Assembly: GCA_050011315.1 (NCBI GenBank)
Contig: JBEKJI010000004.1
Location: forward strand, 1 to 64,000
Length of the DNA: 64,000 bases
Source: Fen-549 sp050011315
GTDB taxonomy: Bacteria; Actinomycetota; Thermoleophilia; Gaiellales; Gaiellaceae
Direction: 5' to 3'
Under the pieces are notes generated by a model that saw only the letters and a list, made by a program, of their open reading frames with translations, made no database searches and had not been told where the DNA came from. The position numbers and the translations under genes were made by a program. Position 1 is the first letter of the stretch. The number at the start of each line of letters is the position of its first letter. Positions 35,406-45,200 of this stretch are shown in pieces.

Positions 35406-38400
35406 CTAGCGGATCGTGATCTGAGAGCGCGTGGTCATCTGCTTCTTACCCTGCTGGTAGCGAAGCGTGAGCGTGTAGCGCCCGGCCGGCACGCGGCGAA
35501 GGGCATGGAGCCTCAGGCCCTTGTTCGTAACGGTGCCGGTCGCGTAGAGCACGCCGCCTCGGGAAAGCGATGCGCGGCGTACTGCGCTCGAGGTCGTGAA
35601 CTTGACCGTACCGCTGACCAGCTTGGTCGTGCACTTCTTGCGCTTGACCTTGTGTCCCTTCACCGTGACCGTGACGACCTTGCAGGTCACGAGCTGGATC
35701 TGGCCGGCGGGGCCCCGCGCTCCGGTTGCCCCCGTTGGGCCGGTTGCGCCGGCAGGGCCGGTCGCGCCGGTTGGGCCGGTTGCGCCGGTTGCTCCGGTTG
35801 CCCCGGTCGGGCCGGTCGGCGGGGGCGTTGCCGTGTCGTTGTCGACGATCGTGAGCGTGGCCGTGCTCGGAGTACCGAGCGTCGCTCCGCTCGATGGACT
35901 GGTGAGAGTGATCGTGACCGTCTCGTCGCCTTCCACCGCGCTGTCGTCTGTGATCGGGATCGAGACCGTCTTCGAGCTCTCACCGGCCGCGAAGGAGACG
36001 TCCTGCGAGACCGCGGTGTAGTCCGAGCCGGCCGTGGCGCTGCCGTCCGCGGTCGCGAAGTGGACCGTGTCAGTGCCCGTGGTCACGCCGCTACGATTGA
36101 TGGTGATCGTGGCCGAGGGGCCGGCCTCGCCGACCGAGTACGTGGCCGAGGAGAAGGCGAAGGCCCGGTCGTTGTCCTGGATCGTGAGCGTGGCCGTGCT
36201 CGGGCTCCCTGACTGAGCGCCCGCAGACGGGTTAGAGAGGGTGAGCTGCACCGTCTCGTCGCCTTCCACCGCGCTGTCGTCTGTGATCGGGACGGAGACC
36301 GTCTTGGAGATCACCCCGGCGGCGAAGGAGACGGTCTGCGATACGGCCGTGTAGTCCGCGCCCGCCGTCGCCGTGCCGTTCGCCGTGGCGAAGTGGACGG
36401 AGGCCGGGCCGACGGTCGAGCCACTGCGGTTGATCGTAATCGTGGCATTACCCTCGCCCTCGCCGACCGAGTAGCTGGCCGCCGAGAGGGCGAAGCTCTC
36501 CGGCACGGTGAACGTGCCCTCGCTGGCGAAGGGCGAGCCGGCAAAGCCGGAGTCGATCGCCTGCACGCTCCAGTAGTAGGTGCCGCCGGGAAGGTTGAGC
36601 GCCTTGCTCGTGCGCTCGCCCACGTTCCCGTCCTGAGACACGAGCCGTGTCCCGTCCGCGAGCGCGAGCGGCGAGACGACGTCGGAGCCGCCCCAGGTGG
36701 TGCCGATGCGAAGGCTGTAGGTGAGCGCCGCGGTCGGTGTCTGCGAGTCGCTGCCGGCGTTCCAGCTCAGATGCTCGACCCCGGAGCTGAACAGGGCCGA
36801 GAGGTTGCTCGGAGAGCTCGGGGCGGTGTTTGCGCTCGCCGTTCCGTTCTTGTAGATCTTGGCGATGCGGGAGCCGTAGCCGGTGCTGTTAGCGCCCGTG
36901 AGCAGGATGTCCGGCTTGCCGTCGGAGTTGTAGTCGCCCCAGGCGACCGAGCTGCCGCTGACGCCGAGCAGGCCGGCGCCGATGTCGGTGAAGCTGCCGT
37001 CGCCGTTGTTCTCGTAGATCTTGGAGATTTGACGGAATGAGGAGGAGTCGAAGCCCGTGAGCAGGATGTCCGGCTTGCCGTCGGAGTTGTAGTCGCCCCA
37101 GGCGACCGAGCTGCCGGTGACGCCGGGCAGGCCGGCGCCGATGTCGCTGAAGCTGCCGTCGCCGTTGTTCTCGTAGATCCCGGCGATGAAGCTCGAGCCG
37201 GTGTCGCCGGTGAGCAGAATGTCCGGCTTGCCGTCGGAGTTGTAGTCGCCCCAGGCGACCGAGCCGGAGCTAACGCCGGTCAGGCCGGCTTCGGCCGTGC
37301 CGTCCTCCGTGAAGGTGCCGTCGCCGTTGTTCTTGTAGATCTTGCTGACGAGTCCCGAGGCGCTACCGCCCGTGAGCAGGATGTCCGGCCTGCCGTCCGA
37401 GTTGTAGTCGCCCCAGGCGACCGAGCTGCCGCCGACGCCGGGCAGGCCGGCGCCGATGTCGGTGAAGCTGCCGTCGCCGTTGTTTCGATAGATCTTGGCG
37501 ACTGGATCGTATGAGGCGTCCAGGCCCGTGAGCAGGATATCCGGCTTGCCGTCGGAGTTGTAGTCGCCCCAGGCGACCGAGCCGTGGGAGACGCCGGGCA
37601 GGCCGGCGCCGATGTCGGTGAAGCTGCCGTCGCCGTTGTTTCTATAGATCTTGGCGACTGGATTGTATGAGGCGTCCAGGCCCGTGAGCAGGATGTCCGG
37701 CCTGCCGTCGGAGTTGAAATCGCCCCAGGCGACCGAGCCGTAGTAGACGCCGGGTAGGCTGGCTGCGGTGTCCTCGCCGAAGCTGCCGCCGCCGTTGTTT
37801 CGGTAGACCTTGGCGATTGCGGAGGGACAGACCCCCCCACTCATATTTTCGCAGCCCGTGAGCAGGATGTCCGGCCTGCCGTCGGAGTTGTAGTCGCCCC
37901 AGGCGACCGAGCTGCCGCCGACGCCGGGCAGACCGGCGCCGATGTCGGTGAAGGGAATCGTGAAGGTGCCCTCACTCGAGAAGGCGGAGCCGTCGAAGCC
38001 GGAGTCGATCGCCTGCACGCTCCAGTAGTAGGTGCCGGCAGGAAGGTTGCTGGTGTTGAGGGCGTAGGTCTTTCTTTCTCCCGGGCTTTCTCCCACGTTC
38101 CCGTCCTGCGGCAGGAGCCGCGTTCCGTCCGACAGCGACAGCGGCGAGACGACGTCGGAGCCGCCGGGCGTTCTGCCCACGCGCAGGTTGTAGCTGAGCG
38201 CCACGGCCGGCGTCTGCGAGTCGCTGGGTGCGTGCCAGGAGAGAGTAACCCGTCCCCAGCCGACCGAGGCGGAGAGATTGCTCGGGGCGCCCGGGGCGGT
38301 GTTCGCGCTCGCCGTTCCGTTTTCATACACATTGGCGACCGCCGCCGAGCCGGTGTCGCCGGTGAGCAGGATGTCCGGCCTGCCGTCGGAGTCGTAGTCG

Positions 38401-39524
38401 CCCCAGGCGACCGAGCTGTGGGAGACGCCGGTCAGGCCGCTGTCGGCGGTGGCGTCCTCGGTGAAGGCGTTGCCAGCGCCGTTGTTCTTGTAGATCTCGG
38501 CGACCGGCGACGAGCCGGTCCAGCCCGTGAGCAGGATGTCCGACCTGCCGTCGGAGTCGTAGTCGCCCCAGGCGACCGAGCCGAAGGAGACGCCGGTCAT
38601 GCCGCTGTCGGCGGTGGCGTCCTCGGTGAAGGCGTTGCCAGCGCCGTTGTTCCTGTAGATCTCGGCGACCGGCGACGAGCCGGTCCAGCCCGTGAGCAGG
38701 ATGTCCGGCCTGCCGTCGGAGTTGTAGTCGCCCCAGGCGACCGAGCCGGAGCTAACGCCGGTCAGGCCGGCTTCGGCCGTGCCGTCCTCCGTGAAGCTGC
38801 CGTCGCCGTTGTTCTTGTAGATCTTTGCGACGTAGCTCGAGCCGGTCCAGCCCGTGAGCAGGATATCCGGCTTGCCGTCCGAGTTGTAGTCGCCCCAGGC
38901 GACCGAGCCCACCTCGACTCCGGTCAGGCCGGCGCCGATATCGGTGAAGCTGCCGTCGCCGTTGTTCCTGTAGATCTTTGCGACGTTGGCCGAGCCGCTA
39001 AAGCCGGTGAGCAGGATATCCGGCTTGCCGTCCGAGTTGTAGTCGCCCCAGGCGGCCGAGCCCAGCTCGACTCCGGTCAGGCCGGCGCCGGTGTCCTCGC
39101 TGAAGCTGCCGTCGCCGTTGTTCTTGTAGATCTTGCTGACACCGCCCGAGGCGCTAAAGCCGGTGAGCAGGATGTCCGGCTTGCCGTCGGAGTTGTAGTC
39201 GCCCCAGGCGACCGAGCCGTTGTCGACGCCGGTCAGGCCGCTGTCGGCCGTGGTGTCCTCGCTGAAGCTGCCGTCGCCGTTGTTTTTATAGATCTTGGCG
39301 ACTGGATTGTATGAGGCGTCCAGGCCCGTGAGCAGGATGTCCGGCCTGCCGTCGGAGTTGTAGTCGCCCCAGGCGGCCGAGCTGTTGTAGACGCCGGTCA
39401 GGCCGGCGCTGATGTCGGAAAAGGTCGGCAAGGACGCGTAGGCGCGATGGGCGCCGGAGAGCTCACCGACGGAGATGGCAACGAGTACGAGCGTAAAGAG
39501 CGTGGCCAGGCGTGCCTTCTTCAT
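35406..39524 (-). CDS. Giant secreted FG-GAP/VCBS double beta-propeller protein with Calx-beta domains and collagen-like stalk
   Basis: 1372 residues from the ATG at 39524, which has AAAGGAGAGA upstream. Signal peptide MKKARLATLFTLVLVAISVG. Seven FG-GAP/VCBS repeats (AWGDYNSDGKPDILLTG, a DxNxDGxxD calcium loop) are followed by a fibronectin-III-like domain (PSNLSASVGWGRVTLSW). Seven more FG-GAP repeats and a second Fn3-like domain come next, then two Calx-beta domains (ASYSVGEGEGNATITINR, DDSAVEGDETVTITL). A roughly 40-residue collagen-like stalk precedes the 99-residue basic C-terminal domain shared with the Ig-like protein. Two sets of seven imply two seven-bladed propellers. Long near-identical DNA repeats of about 150-190 bp make it prone to recombination and misassembly. 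Role in adhesion is inferred. Confidence 0.88.
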   Translation of the reverse strand: MKKARLATLFTLVLVAISVGELSGAHRAYASLPTFSDISAGLTGVYNSSAAWGDYNSDGRPDILLTGLDASYNPVAKIYKNNGDGSFSEDTTADSGLTGVDNGSVAWGDYNSDGKPDILLTGFSASGGVSKIYKNNGDGSFSEDTGAGLTGVELGSAAWGDYNSDGKPDILLTGFSGSANVAKIYRNNGDGSFTDIGAGLTGVEVGSVAWGDYNSDGKPDILLTGWTGSSYVAKIYKNNGDGSFTEDGTAEAGLTGVSSGSVAWGDYNSDGRPDILLTGWTGSSPVAEIYRNNGAGNAFTEDATADSGMTGVSFGSVAWGDYDSDGRSDILLTGWTGSSPVAEIYKNNGAGNAFTEDATADSGLTGVSHSSVAWGDYDSDGRPDILLTGDTGSAAVANVYENGTASANTAPGAPSNLSASVGWGRVTLSWHAPSDSQTPAVALSYNLRVGRTPGGSDVVSPLSLSDGTRLLPQDGNVGESPGERKTYALNTSNLPAGTYYWSVQAIDSGFDGSAFSSEGTFTIPFTDIGAGLPGVGGSSVAWGDYNSDGRPDILLTGCENMSGGVCPSAIAKVYRNNGGGSFGEDTAASLPGVYYGSVAWGDFNSDGRPDILLTGLDASYNPVAKIYRNNGDGSFTDIGAGLPGVSHGSVAWGDYNSDGKPDILLTGLDASYDPVAKIYRNNGDGSFTDIGAGLPGVGGSSVAWGDYNSDGRPDILLTGGSASGLVSKIYKNNGDGTFTEDGTAEAGLTGVSSGSVAWGDYNSDGKPDILLTGDTGSSFIAGIYENNGDGSFSDIGAGLPGVTGSSVAWGDYNSDGKPDILLTGFDSSSFRQISKIYENNGDGSFTDIGAGLLGVSGSSVAWGDYNSDGKPDILLTGANSTGYGSRIAKIYKNGTASANTAPSSPSNLSALFSSGVEHLSWNAGSDSQTPTAALTYSLRIGTTWGGSDVVSPLALADGTRLVSQDGNVGERTSKALNLPGGTYYWSVQAIDSGFAGSPFASEGTFTVPESFALSAASYSVGEGEGNATITINRSGSTVGPASVHFATANGTATAGADYTAVSQTVSFAAGVISKTVSVPITDDSAVEGDETVQLTLSNPSAGAQSGSPSTATLTIQDNDRAFAFSSATYSVGEAGPSATITINRSGVTTGTDTVHFATADGSATAGSDYTAVSQDVSFAAGESSKTVSIPITDDSAVEGDETVTITLTSPSSGATLGTPSTATLTIVDNDTATPPPTGPTGATGATGATGPTGATGPAGATGPTGATGARGPAGQIQLVTCKVVTVTVKGHKVKRKKCTTKLVSGTVKFTTSSAVRRASLSRGGVLYATGTVTNKGLRLHALRRVPAGRYTLTLRYQQGKKQMTTRSQITIR

Positions 39525-39606
39525 CGTGGATCTCTCCTTTGCTGCAATAAGGGGCGAAGCGAGAGAGATCGGCCGGCTCGCGGCTCGGAGCCTGTTTCTC
39601 CTTCGC

Positions 39607-39721
39607 ACATGTGCTCGATGCCGGGCGCCAGGGGGGCGCCGCGAAAGACTGGAAAACCCCATAAAAAGGGGTGCCCGACCATGCGAAGCGAGCCGTCTGT
39701 CGCCGCCCGAAGCGCGACGGG
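39607..39721. repeat. 115-nt interspersed repeat, copy 1
   Basis: Matches 46055-46168 at roughly 80-85% over its length (CATGTGCTCGA, GCGAAAGACTGGAAAACCC, CCCGACCAT, GAAGCGCGACGGG). It lies upstream of the beta-propeller gene. Here it can form GGCGCC-AGGGG-GGCGCC and ACCCC-ATAAAAA-GGGGT hairpins. These are not preserved in the other copy, so a conserved RNA structure is not supported. Confidence 0.65.
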
Positions 39722-39745
39722 TGCTGGTGAAGTTACGCCTTTGAC

Positions 39746-40077
39746 GGTTCTCGTCACGACTCGTTTCCCTGTCGCCTGCGGCTACTCGTCGATTGGCGTC
39801 GGCTGACGCTCAGCGACAGTCTAAAGCCACCGATAGCTGAGCGCATCTGTCATTTCCCTAGTCAGGTTTACTTCCGTCCCTAGTCTTTTCCCGGCCTTAC
39901 GAAGGCATCTGAACGCCGGCCGGGGCGTGCCCGACGCGGCTGGAGATCCGGCGGGTGCCAGCTCCGGCGGCCGTGGCAGGCAAGCGTCTTCGGCTTGCCT
40001 GCGAGCGAGAACCCGATCACGCCGGCAAGCAAGCTCGCGGCGAGACCGGGCGCGTCTTCACGCGCCTGGGGCTTTCA
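39746..40077. repeat. 330-bp upstream repeat, copy 2
   Basis: Direct repeat of 34783-35113. It lies upstream of the beta-propeller gene and ends with the final PA codons and stop of the MBL hydrolase. It carries the same paired CCCTAGT boxes and AGGCAAGC-GTCTTCG-GCTTGCCT hairpin. Confidence 0.8.
39856..39884 (-). promoter_or_regulatory. Paired CCCTAGT boxes upstream of the beta-propeller gene
   Basis: CCCTAGT at 39856-39862 and 39878-39884, again with 22-bp period, inside the 330-bp repeat. Same interpretation as the pair at 34892-34920. Confidence 0.4.
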
Positions 40078-40923
40078 GGCCGGGATCGCTTCCCATGCCC
40101 AGGCGCGACCGACTTTGTGCACGTGCCCGAGGCACGGGAACGGATAGAAGTGGTACGCGAGCACGAGGCTGCCCTCGCTCGCCGCCAGATCGAAGATTCG
40201 CCGCTTGCACTGGAGCGCGAGCTCGCGGTCGAGGTCGTAGACCAGGTACCAGTCCGGGTGCTCGAGCGCGCAGGGATGGATGACCACGTCGGTGATGTAG
40301 TAGAGGCTCTCGCCTTCGGAATCGAGGCGCACCGCCATTTGCCCGGGTGTGTGACCACGGGCATCCAGCGCCCAGATGCCCGGAGCGATCTCACACTCGT
40401 GGTCGACGAGCTCGAGTCTGCCCTCGAGCGGCGGCAGGTTCTTGCGCACGCAGGTGAGGAACATCTCCTCGAGACCGGCTCGAGCGGCCTCCGTCGTCCA
40501 GAAGTCCCACTCCTCCCGCCACATGACGTAACGCGCGTTGGCGAAAACGAGCTCTCCGTCGGCAGTCGTGTTGCCCCCGATGTGATCGGGGTGGGCGTGC
40601 GTCAGCACGACGGTGTCTATCTCGGCGGGATCGACACCGGCATCGCGCAGACTGTCGACGAGCTTGCCGACCTCCGGGTCGAAGTCCCCGCCGCCCGTGT
40701 CGACCAGCACGCGCTGCCCGCCCGTCTCGACCAGCATGCAGGTGTAGGGCGAGACGATCCGGTCGCTTTCGGGCCCGTGACGAGCGATCGACTCCAGAAG
40801 CTCGTCGGTAGGCGCGTCGGGGTAGATCTCCGGGCCGTAGATGTGCGTGCCGTCGTTCAGAGCGACACAGTCGAGTGCGCCCACACGAAAGCGATAGCTC
40901 TTCGCGGCGGCCACGGTGGACAT
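40075..40923 (-). CDS. Metallo-beta-lactamase-fold hydrolase
   Basis: About 282 residues. The zinc motif LTHAHPDHIGGNT (HxHxDH) lies near residue 105, with further ligands in LDARGHTPGQM, DVVIHP and LAYHFYPFPCLGHV. The N-terminal half has MLVETGGQRVLVDTGGGDFD. It resembles the lactonase/AHL-hydrolase-like MBL branch; substrate unknown. I choose the ATG at 40923 (MSTVAAAK) with AAAAGG upstream; an ATG at 40944 is an alternative. The last codons lie in the 330-bp repeat. Downstream of, and probably co-transcribed with, the NmrA-like gene; the 107-128 bp between them include an ACGCGGC/GGCCGCGT hairpin. Confidence 0.85.
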   Translation of the reverse strand: MSTVAAAKSYRFRVGALDCVALNDGTHIYGPEIYPDAPTDELLESIARHGPESDRIVSPYTCMLVETGGQRVLVDTGGGDFDPEVGKLVDSLRDAGVDPAEIDTVVLTHAHPDHIGGNTTADGELVFANARYVMWREEWDFWTTEAARAGLEEMFLTCVRKNLPPLEGRLELVDHECEIAPGIWALDARGHTPGQMAVRLDSEGESLYYITDVVIHPCALEHPDWYLVYDLDRELALQCKRRIFDLAASEGSLVLAYHFYPFPCLGHVHKVGRAWAWEAIPA

Positions 40924-41051
40924 TCTCCACCTTTTCGGCGGCATTCGGTAGTTTTTCACCGCATTCGGAAGTGGGCTTGGGAGCCGCTCTGGCGGCGCCT
41001 CGCGACTCCCCGCCCGATCTCTTACGCGGCCGCCGCCGCGTGCAGGTTTGC

Positions 41052-41954
41052 TTACCCGGAATTCACCGTCGAGGGAGCGAGCAACACGGCGCTCAGGTGC
41101 TCGCGCACCGGCGTCAAGCGCAGCGGAAAGCGCTCGAGCGTCGCGGTCATCGGAATCACGTCGCCCCGGGCCTCGTTCAGCATCAGGCCGGCGAACGACT
41201 CCTCGGTTGCATTGGTCGCCAGGGAGCGCTGCTTCTCGAGCGCCTCGACCGGGACCGACTCCGTCTCGATCGCCTTGCCGGTGATCTCCTCGGCCAGGCG
41301 CACGACCTCGAGCGGGCTGAGCGCCTCGGGGCCGCCCAGCTCGATCACCGCGCCGGCGGCCTCGGCGTTCCCGACACAGAGAGCCGCCAGCTCGGCGACG
41401 TCGCCGGTCGCGACCCAGCTGACCTTGGCCTCTCCGGAACCGTGGATCTTCACCCGGCGCGAGAGCAGATCGAAGCCCAGAGCGGGACTCAGCCATACCT
41501 CCATGAAGAAACAGGGGCGCAGAATCGTATAGGCGAGGCCGCTTTGCTTCAGGTGCTCCTCGGTCGAGCGCTTCGCACGCGTGAGCGGGCTGTCGGTATC
41601 TATATTGCTCGAGTAGGAGACGTAGATGAAGCGCTCGGCGCCGGCCTCGCGAGCCGCGTCGACAAGCGCCTTCTGGCCCTGATCGTCAACCGTCGCGACC
41701 GAGTCTCCCGGCTGCTGAGGAATGACCGCGGTCACTCCCGAGATGACGGTCGTCACTCCCTCACAGGCCTCCGCCAGCGAGCTCGGGGTCTTGAGATCGC
41801 CAATGACGAGCTCGACACCGAGATCCTTCAAGGCGGCGACCTTCGCGCCGTCCGAGGTCGAGCGCACCATGGCCCGGACGGGCGCACCGTGTGCGACCAG
41901 GCGACGGCATATCTCTCCACCAAGAACGCCGGTTGCTCCAGCGACGAGGTTCAT
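41052..41954 (-). CDS. NmrA/atypical short-chain NAD(P)-binding oxidoreductase
   Basis: 300 residues with a Rossmann fold. The dinucleotide loop is LVAGATGVLGGEICRRL at the N-terminus, followed by VRAMVRSTSD, LVIGDLKTPSSL, RFIYVSYSS and YTILRPCFFMEVWL. The layout matches NmrA-like redox sensors or NAD(P)H-dependent sugar-nucleotide/quinone reductases. The Shine-Dalgarno GGGAGGT precedes the ATG. Divergent from the SARP-LuxR gene across 324 bp. Confidence 0.85.
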   Translation of the reverse strand: MNLVAGATGVLGGEICRRLVAHGAPVRAMVRSTSDGAKVAALKDLGVELVIGDLKTPSSLAEACEGVTTVISGVTAVIPQQPGDSVATVDDQGQKALVDAAREAGAERFIYVSYSSNIDTDSPLTRAKRSTEEHLKQSGLAYTILRPCFFMEVWLSPALGFDLLSRRVKIHGSGEAKVSWVATGDVAELAALCVGNAEAAGAVIELGGPEALSPLEVVRLAEEITGKAIETESVPVEALEKQRSLATNATEESFAGLMLNEARGDVIPMTATLERFPLRLTPVREHLSAVLLAPSTVNSG

Positions 41955-42030
41955 CGTCTACCTCCCTATATCGATACCTATCTGACCGCTCGACTATCGC
42001 ACCGGAGAGGCCCCGGCGCATCTGTGATCT

Positions 42031-42037
42031 CCCTAGT
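42031..42037 (-). promoter_or_regulatory. Single CCCTAGT box in the NmrA/SARP intergenic region
   Basis: The context GCATCTGTGATCTCCCTAGT matches the boxes upstream of both giant genes, followed by the same CGCGGCCTTGCGG stretch, but one 22-bp unit is absent. It lies 77 bp upstream of the NmrA-like gene and about 240 bp upstream of the SARP-LuxR start. No other gene is visible in 41955-42278. Confidence 0.35.
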
Positions 42038-42278
42038 CATGCTTCCCGCGGCCTTGCGGCAGCGGCTCTCGATACGCGGTCGCCTGCGTGGCTTTAGCAG
42101 ACGCTTCCCGTAGCGAGCGAATTTCGTTTTTTTGCTCCGTCGCCAAGCCTTCCGCATGGCGCTCATGGCGCACCGACGCTTCGCTGACGTTTCGCTGACG
42201 GTGGACGAGCGACCGCCCTGCAGCGCCAGACCGATGGATTATTCGGCTTACGCAAGTCACAATCGAGTCTGCCGCCAG

Positions 42279-45200
42279 ATGCCAATCGATTTCCGTCTTC
42301 TCGGACCGCTCGAAGTGGTCGAAGACGGCCGCCCGCTTCCCCTCGGCGGCCCTCGCGAGCGAGCGCTGCTCGCGCTCCTGCTTCTGAATGCGAACCGGGT
42401 CGTCCCGCGCAAGCGCCTGATCGACGAGCTCTGGGGGCCCTCTCCGCCTCCCACCGCAACCAACGTCGTCCAGAAGCACATCTCCAGCCTGCGCAAACTA
42501 CTGGGCGAGCGCCTGATCACTCGCAGACCCGGATACCTGCTCAGAGCCGAGCCCGGAGAGCTCGACTGCGATCGCTTCGCCGCACTGCTCGAGCGCGCTC
42601 GCAAGCTGAGCGCCGAGGGCGCGCTGGAGCAGGCGGCAGCGCTCCTCGACCAGGCCCTCGCTCTTTGGCGCGATGATCACCCTCTCGCCGATCTACTGCT
42701 CGAAGGGTCGGCCTCTCGGGAACTCGAGCGCCTCGACGAGCTCCGTGCGGCCGCCGTCGAGGAGCGAGTCGATATCCGGCTCGAGCTCGGCGAGCACGCG
42801 GAGTCGATCGTCGAGCTGCAGGCCGCCGTCGCTCGCCACCCCTTGCGCGAGCGCCTGCGCGCGGAGCTGATGCTCGCGCTCTATCGCTCCGGCCGTCAAG
42901 CGGAAGCGCTCGAGGTGTACCGCGACGCCCGTGAGACACTCGTCCAGGAGCTCGGCATCGAGCCGGGGCCGGCGCTGCGCCAGCTCGAGCAGCGGATACT
43001 CGCCCAGGACGCCGCTCTCAACCTGCCTGTCCGACCCGCGGCTTCGCCCGTCTCTCCGGCCGTCGAGCCGAGCGAGCCGGCGGCAGGAGAGACTCGCAAG
43101 GAACAGGCGCGAGTAAGCCTCGTCGGGAGAAAGACCGAGCGCGACCGCGTCGACAGGCTGCTTCAACGCTCGCGCAGCGGGCGCAGCGAGACGCTTGTCG
43201 TACGCGGCGAGGCCGGAATCGGCAAGACCGCGCTCCTCCGCTACGCGGTCGGGCGCGCCGGCGGGATGTGCGTCCTGAAGGCGCGCGGGATGGCGTCCGA
43301 GTCGGAGATGCCGTTCTCGGGACTCCTCGAGCTGCTGCGCCCCTTGCTCGATCGTGTCGATCAGCTGCCGACTCCGCAGGCGGCCGCTCTGGCGAGCGCG
43401 CTGGCGATCGGCCCGCCGGTCGAAGTCGATCGCTTCGCCATCTCGGTAGCCACGCTCAGCCTGCTCGCGCTCGCGGCCGAGTCGGCGCCCGTGCTCGTTG
43501 CGGTGGACGACCTGCACTGGCTCGACACCTCTTCAGGAGAGGCTCTGCTGTTTGCGGCGCGGCGCCTCGACGCGGAGCCCGTGGCGCTGCTCTTCTCGAT
43601 CAGGGAGGGTGAGCCGCTGGCGCTGGAGCTGGCCGGGCTTCCACAGCTGGTCCTCACGGGTCTCAACCGCGAGACCTCTCTCGAGCTACTGGCCACTCAC
43701 GGCACAGCTGAGATCGCGCCGGAGGTGGCCGAGCAACTCGCCGCGTCCACCGGCGGTAACCCGCTGGCGTTACTGGAGATCGCGTCACTCCTCTCTCCCG
43801 ACCAGCTCGTGGGGAGAGCGCCTCTCGAGGACCCGCTACCTACGGGCGCCGGCATCGAGCGCGTCTACGCCCGTCAGATCGGCGCGCTCGGGGCAGAGGC
43901 CCAGACAGCTCTACTGCTCGCGGCTCTCGGCGAGAGCGACGAGCTCGACACGGTGCTTTGTGCTCTGCACGAGCTCGGGGTCGATACGAGCGCGCTCGAG
44001 CATGCCGAGACGGCCGGCCTCGTGACGATCGAGAACCGCCAGCTCGATTTCCGTCATCCGCTCCTGCGGGCGGCGGTCTACTCACGCGCCTGCCCGGCCG
44101 AGCGGCGAGCCGCGCACCGCGCGCTGGCCAGCGCGTACTCGAAGACGAGCGGCGAGAAGGCGATCGAGCTCTACGCCTGGCACTTGGCGGCCGCAACCTT
44201 GGAGCCGGACGAGGCAGTGGCTGACGCGCTCGCTCGGGCGGGCTCGAGAGCTCGCAACCGGAGCGGCTATGCAGCTGCCGCCAGAGCATTCGAGCAGGCC
44301 GCGAAGCTTTCGCCTGAAGACGACAGGAAAGCCGCCCGACTGCTCGCGGCCGCTGAGGCCTGGCAGCTGGCTAACCGCACCCGCCAGGCCGTGGAGCTGC
44401 TCGAGCAGGCGAACCTGCTCGCGCACGAGCCGCTTCTCCACACCGAGATCGTGCACTTGAGAGGCAAGATCGACGCCTGGAGCGGCCCGGCCGTCGACGC
44501 TCACGAGCAGCTGATGAGCCAGGCAGAGGCGCTTGCCGTCACCATGCCGGAGAAGGCGGCCGCGATGATCACGGACGCAGTGACGGCCGCGATCACGTGC
44601 GGCGATCTGAACGGAGCCGTCGCGATGGGTCGCCGTGCCTGCGAGCTCGCGCGGCACGTCGGCGGCACCGTTGAGCTGCTCGCGACGCTGCAACTCGGGA
44701 AGGCCTTGGTCGTAAACGGCAAGGAACGAGAAGGAAGACCGCTGATCATGCGCTGCGAGGAGCTGTTCGAGATCGGCGAGCCGCTCGAGTACGCCTACGA
44801 GCTCGCGCTTTGCGCGCCGGCGCTGATCACGATCGAGGAGTACGCGCGCACCGACCGGGTGCTCAGACATGTCATCGACGCGGCGCGGGCAGCCAACGCG
44901 CTGGGGTTGCTTCCCTACTGCCTCGGCGCGCTGGCGGAGCTCGATCTCTTCATCGGTCGCTGGACGGCGGGCTACGCAAACGGCTTCGAAGCGGTTCACC
45001 TGGCCCGCGAGGCCGAGCAGGAAGGCCAGCTCTCCTACAACCTCGCGCGTCTCGCGCAACTCGAGGCGGCACAGGGGCGGGCCGAGCCATGCCGAGCTCA
45101 CGTCGACGAGGCGCTCAGGATAGCCCGAGCGTTCAGCTTCGGCTCGACGTTTCCGTTTGCCTGGTCGGCGCTCGGCCTGCTCGAGCTCGGTCAAGGTCGC

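Noticed and set aside
36850..39400. Satellite or CRISPR-type DNA repeat
   Set aside because: The repeats are in frame and encode FG-GAP calcium-loop units.
39607..39721. Cyclic-di-GMP riboswitch in the leader of the beta-propeller gene
   Set aside because: The GAAA-containing stretch recalls GEMM loops, but conserved riboswitch strings are missing and the hairpins are not kept in the second copy.
40945..41496. Upstream extension of the MBL hydrolase frame into the NmrA-like gene
   Set aside because: Low-complexity Arg/Gly-rich shadow of the NmrA-like coding sequence; the domain starts after 40944.
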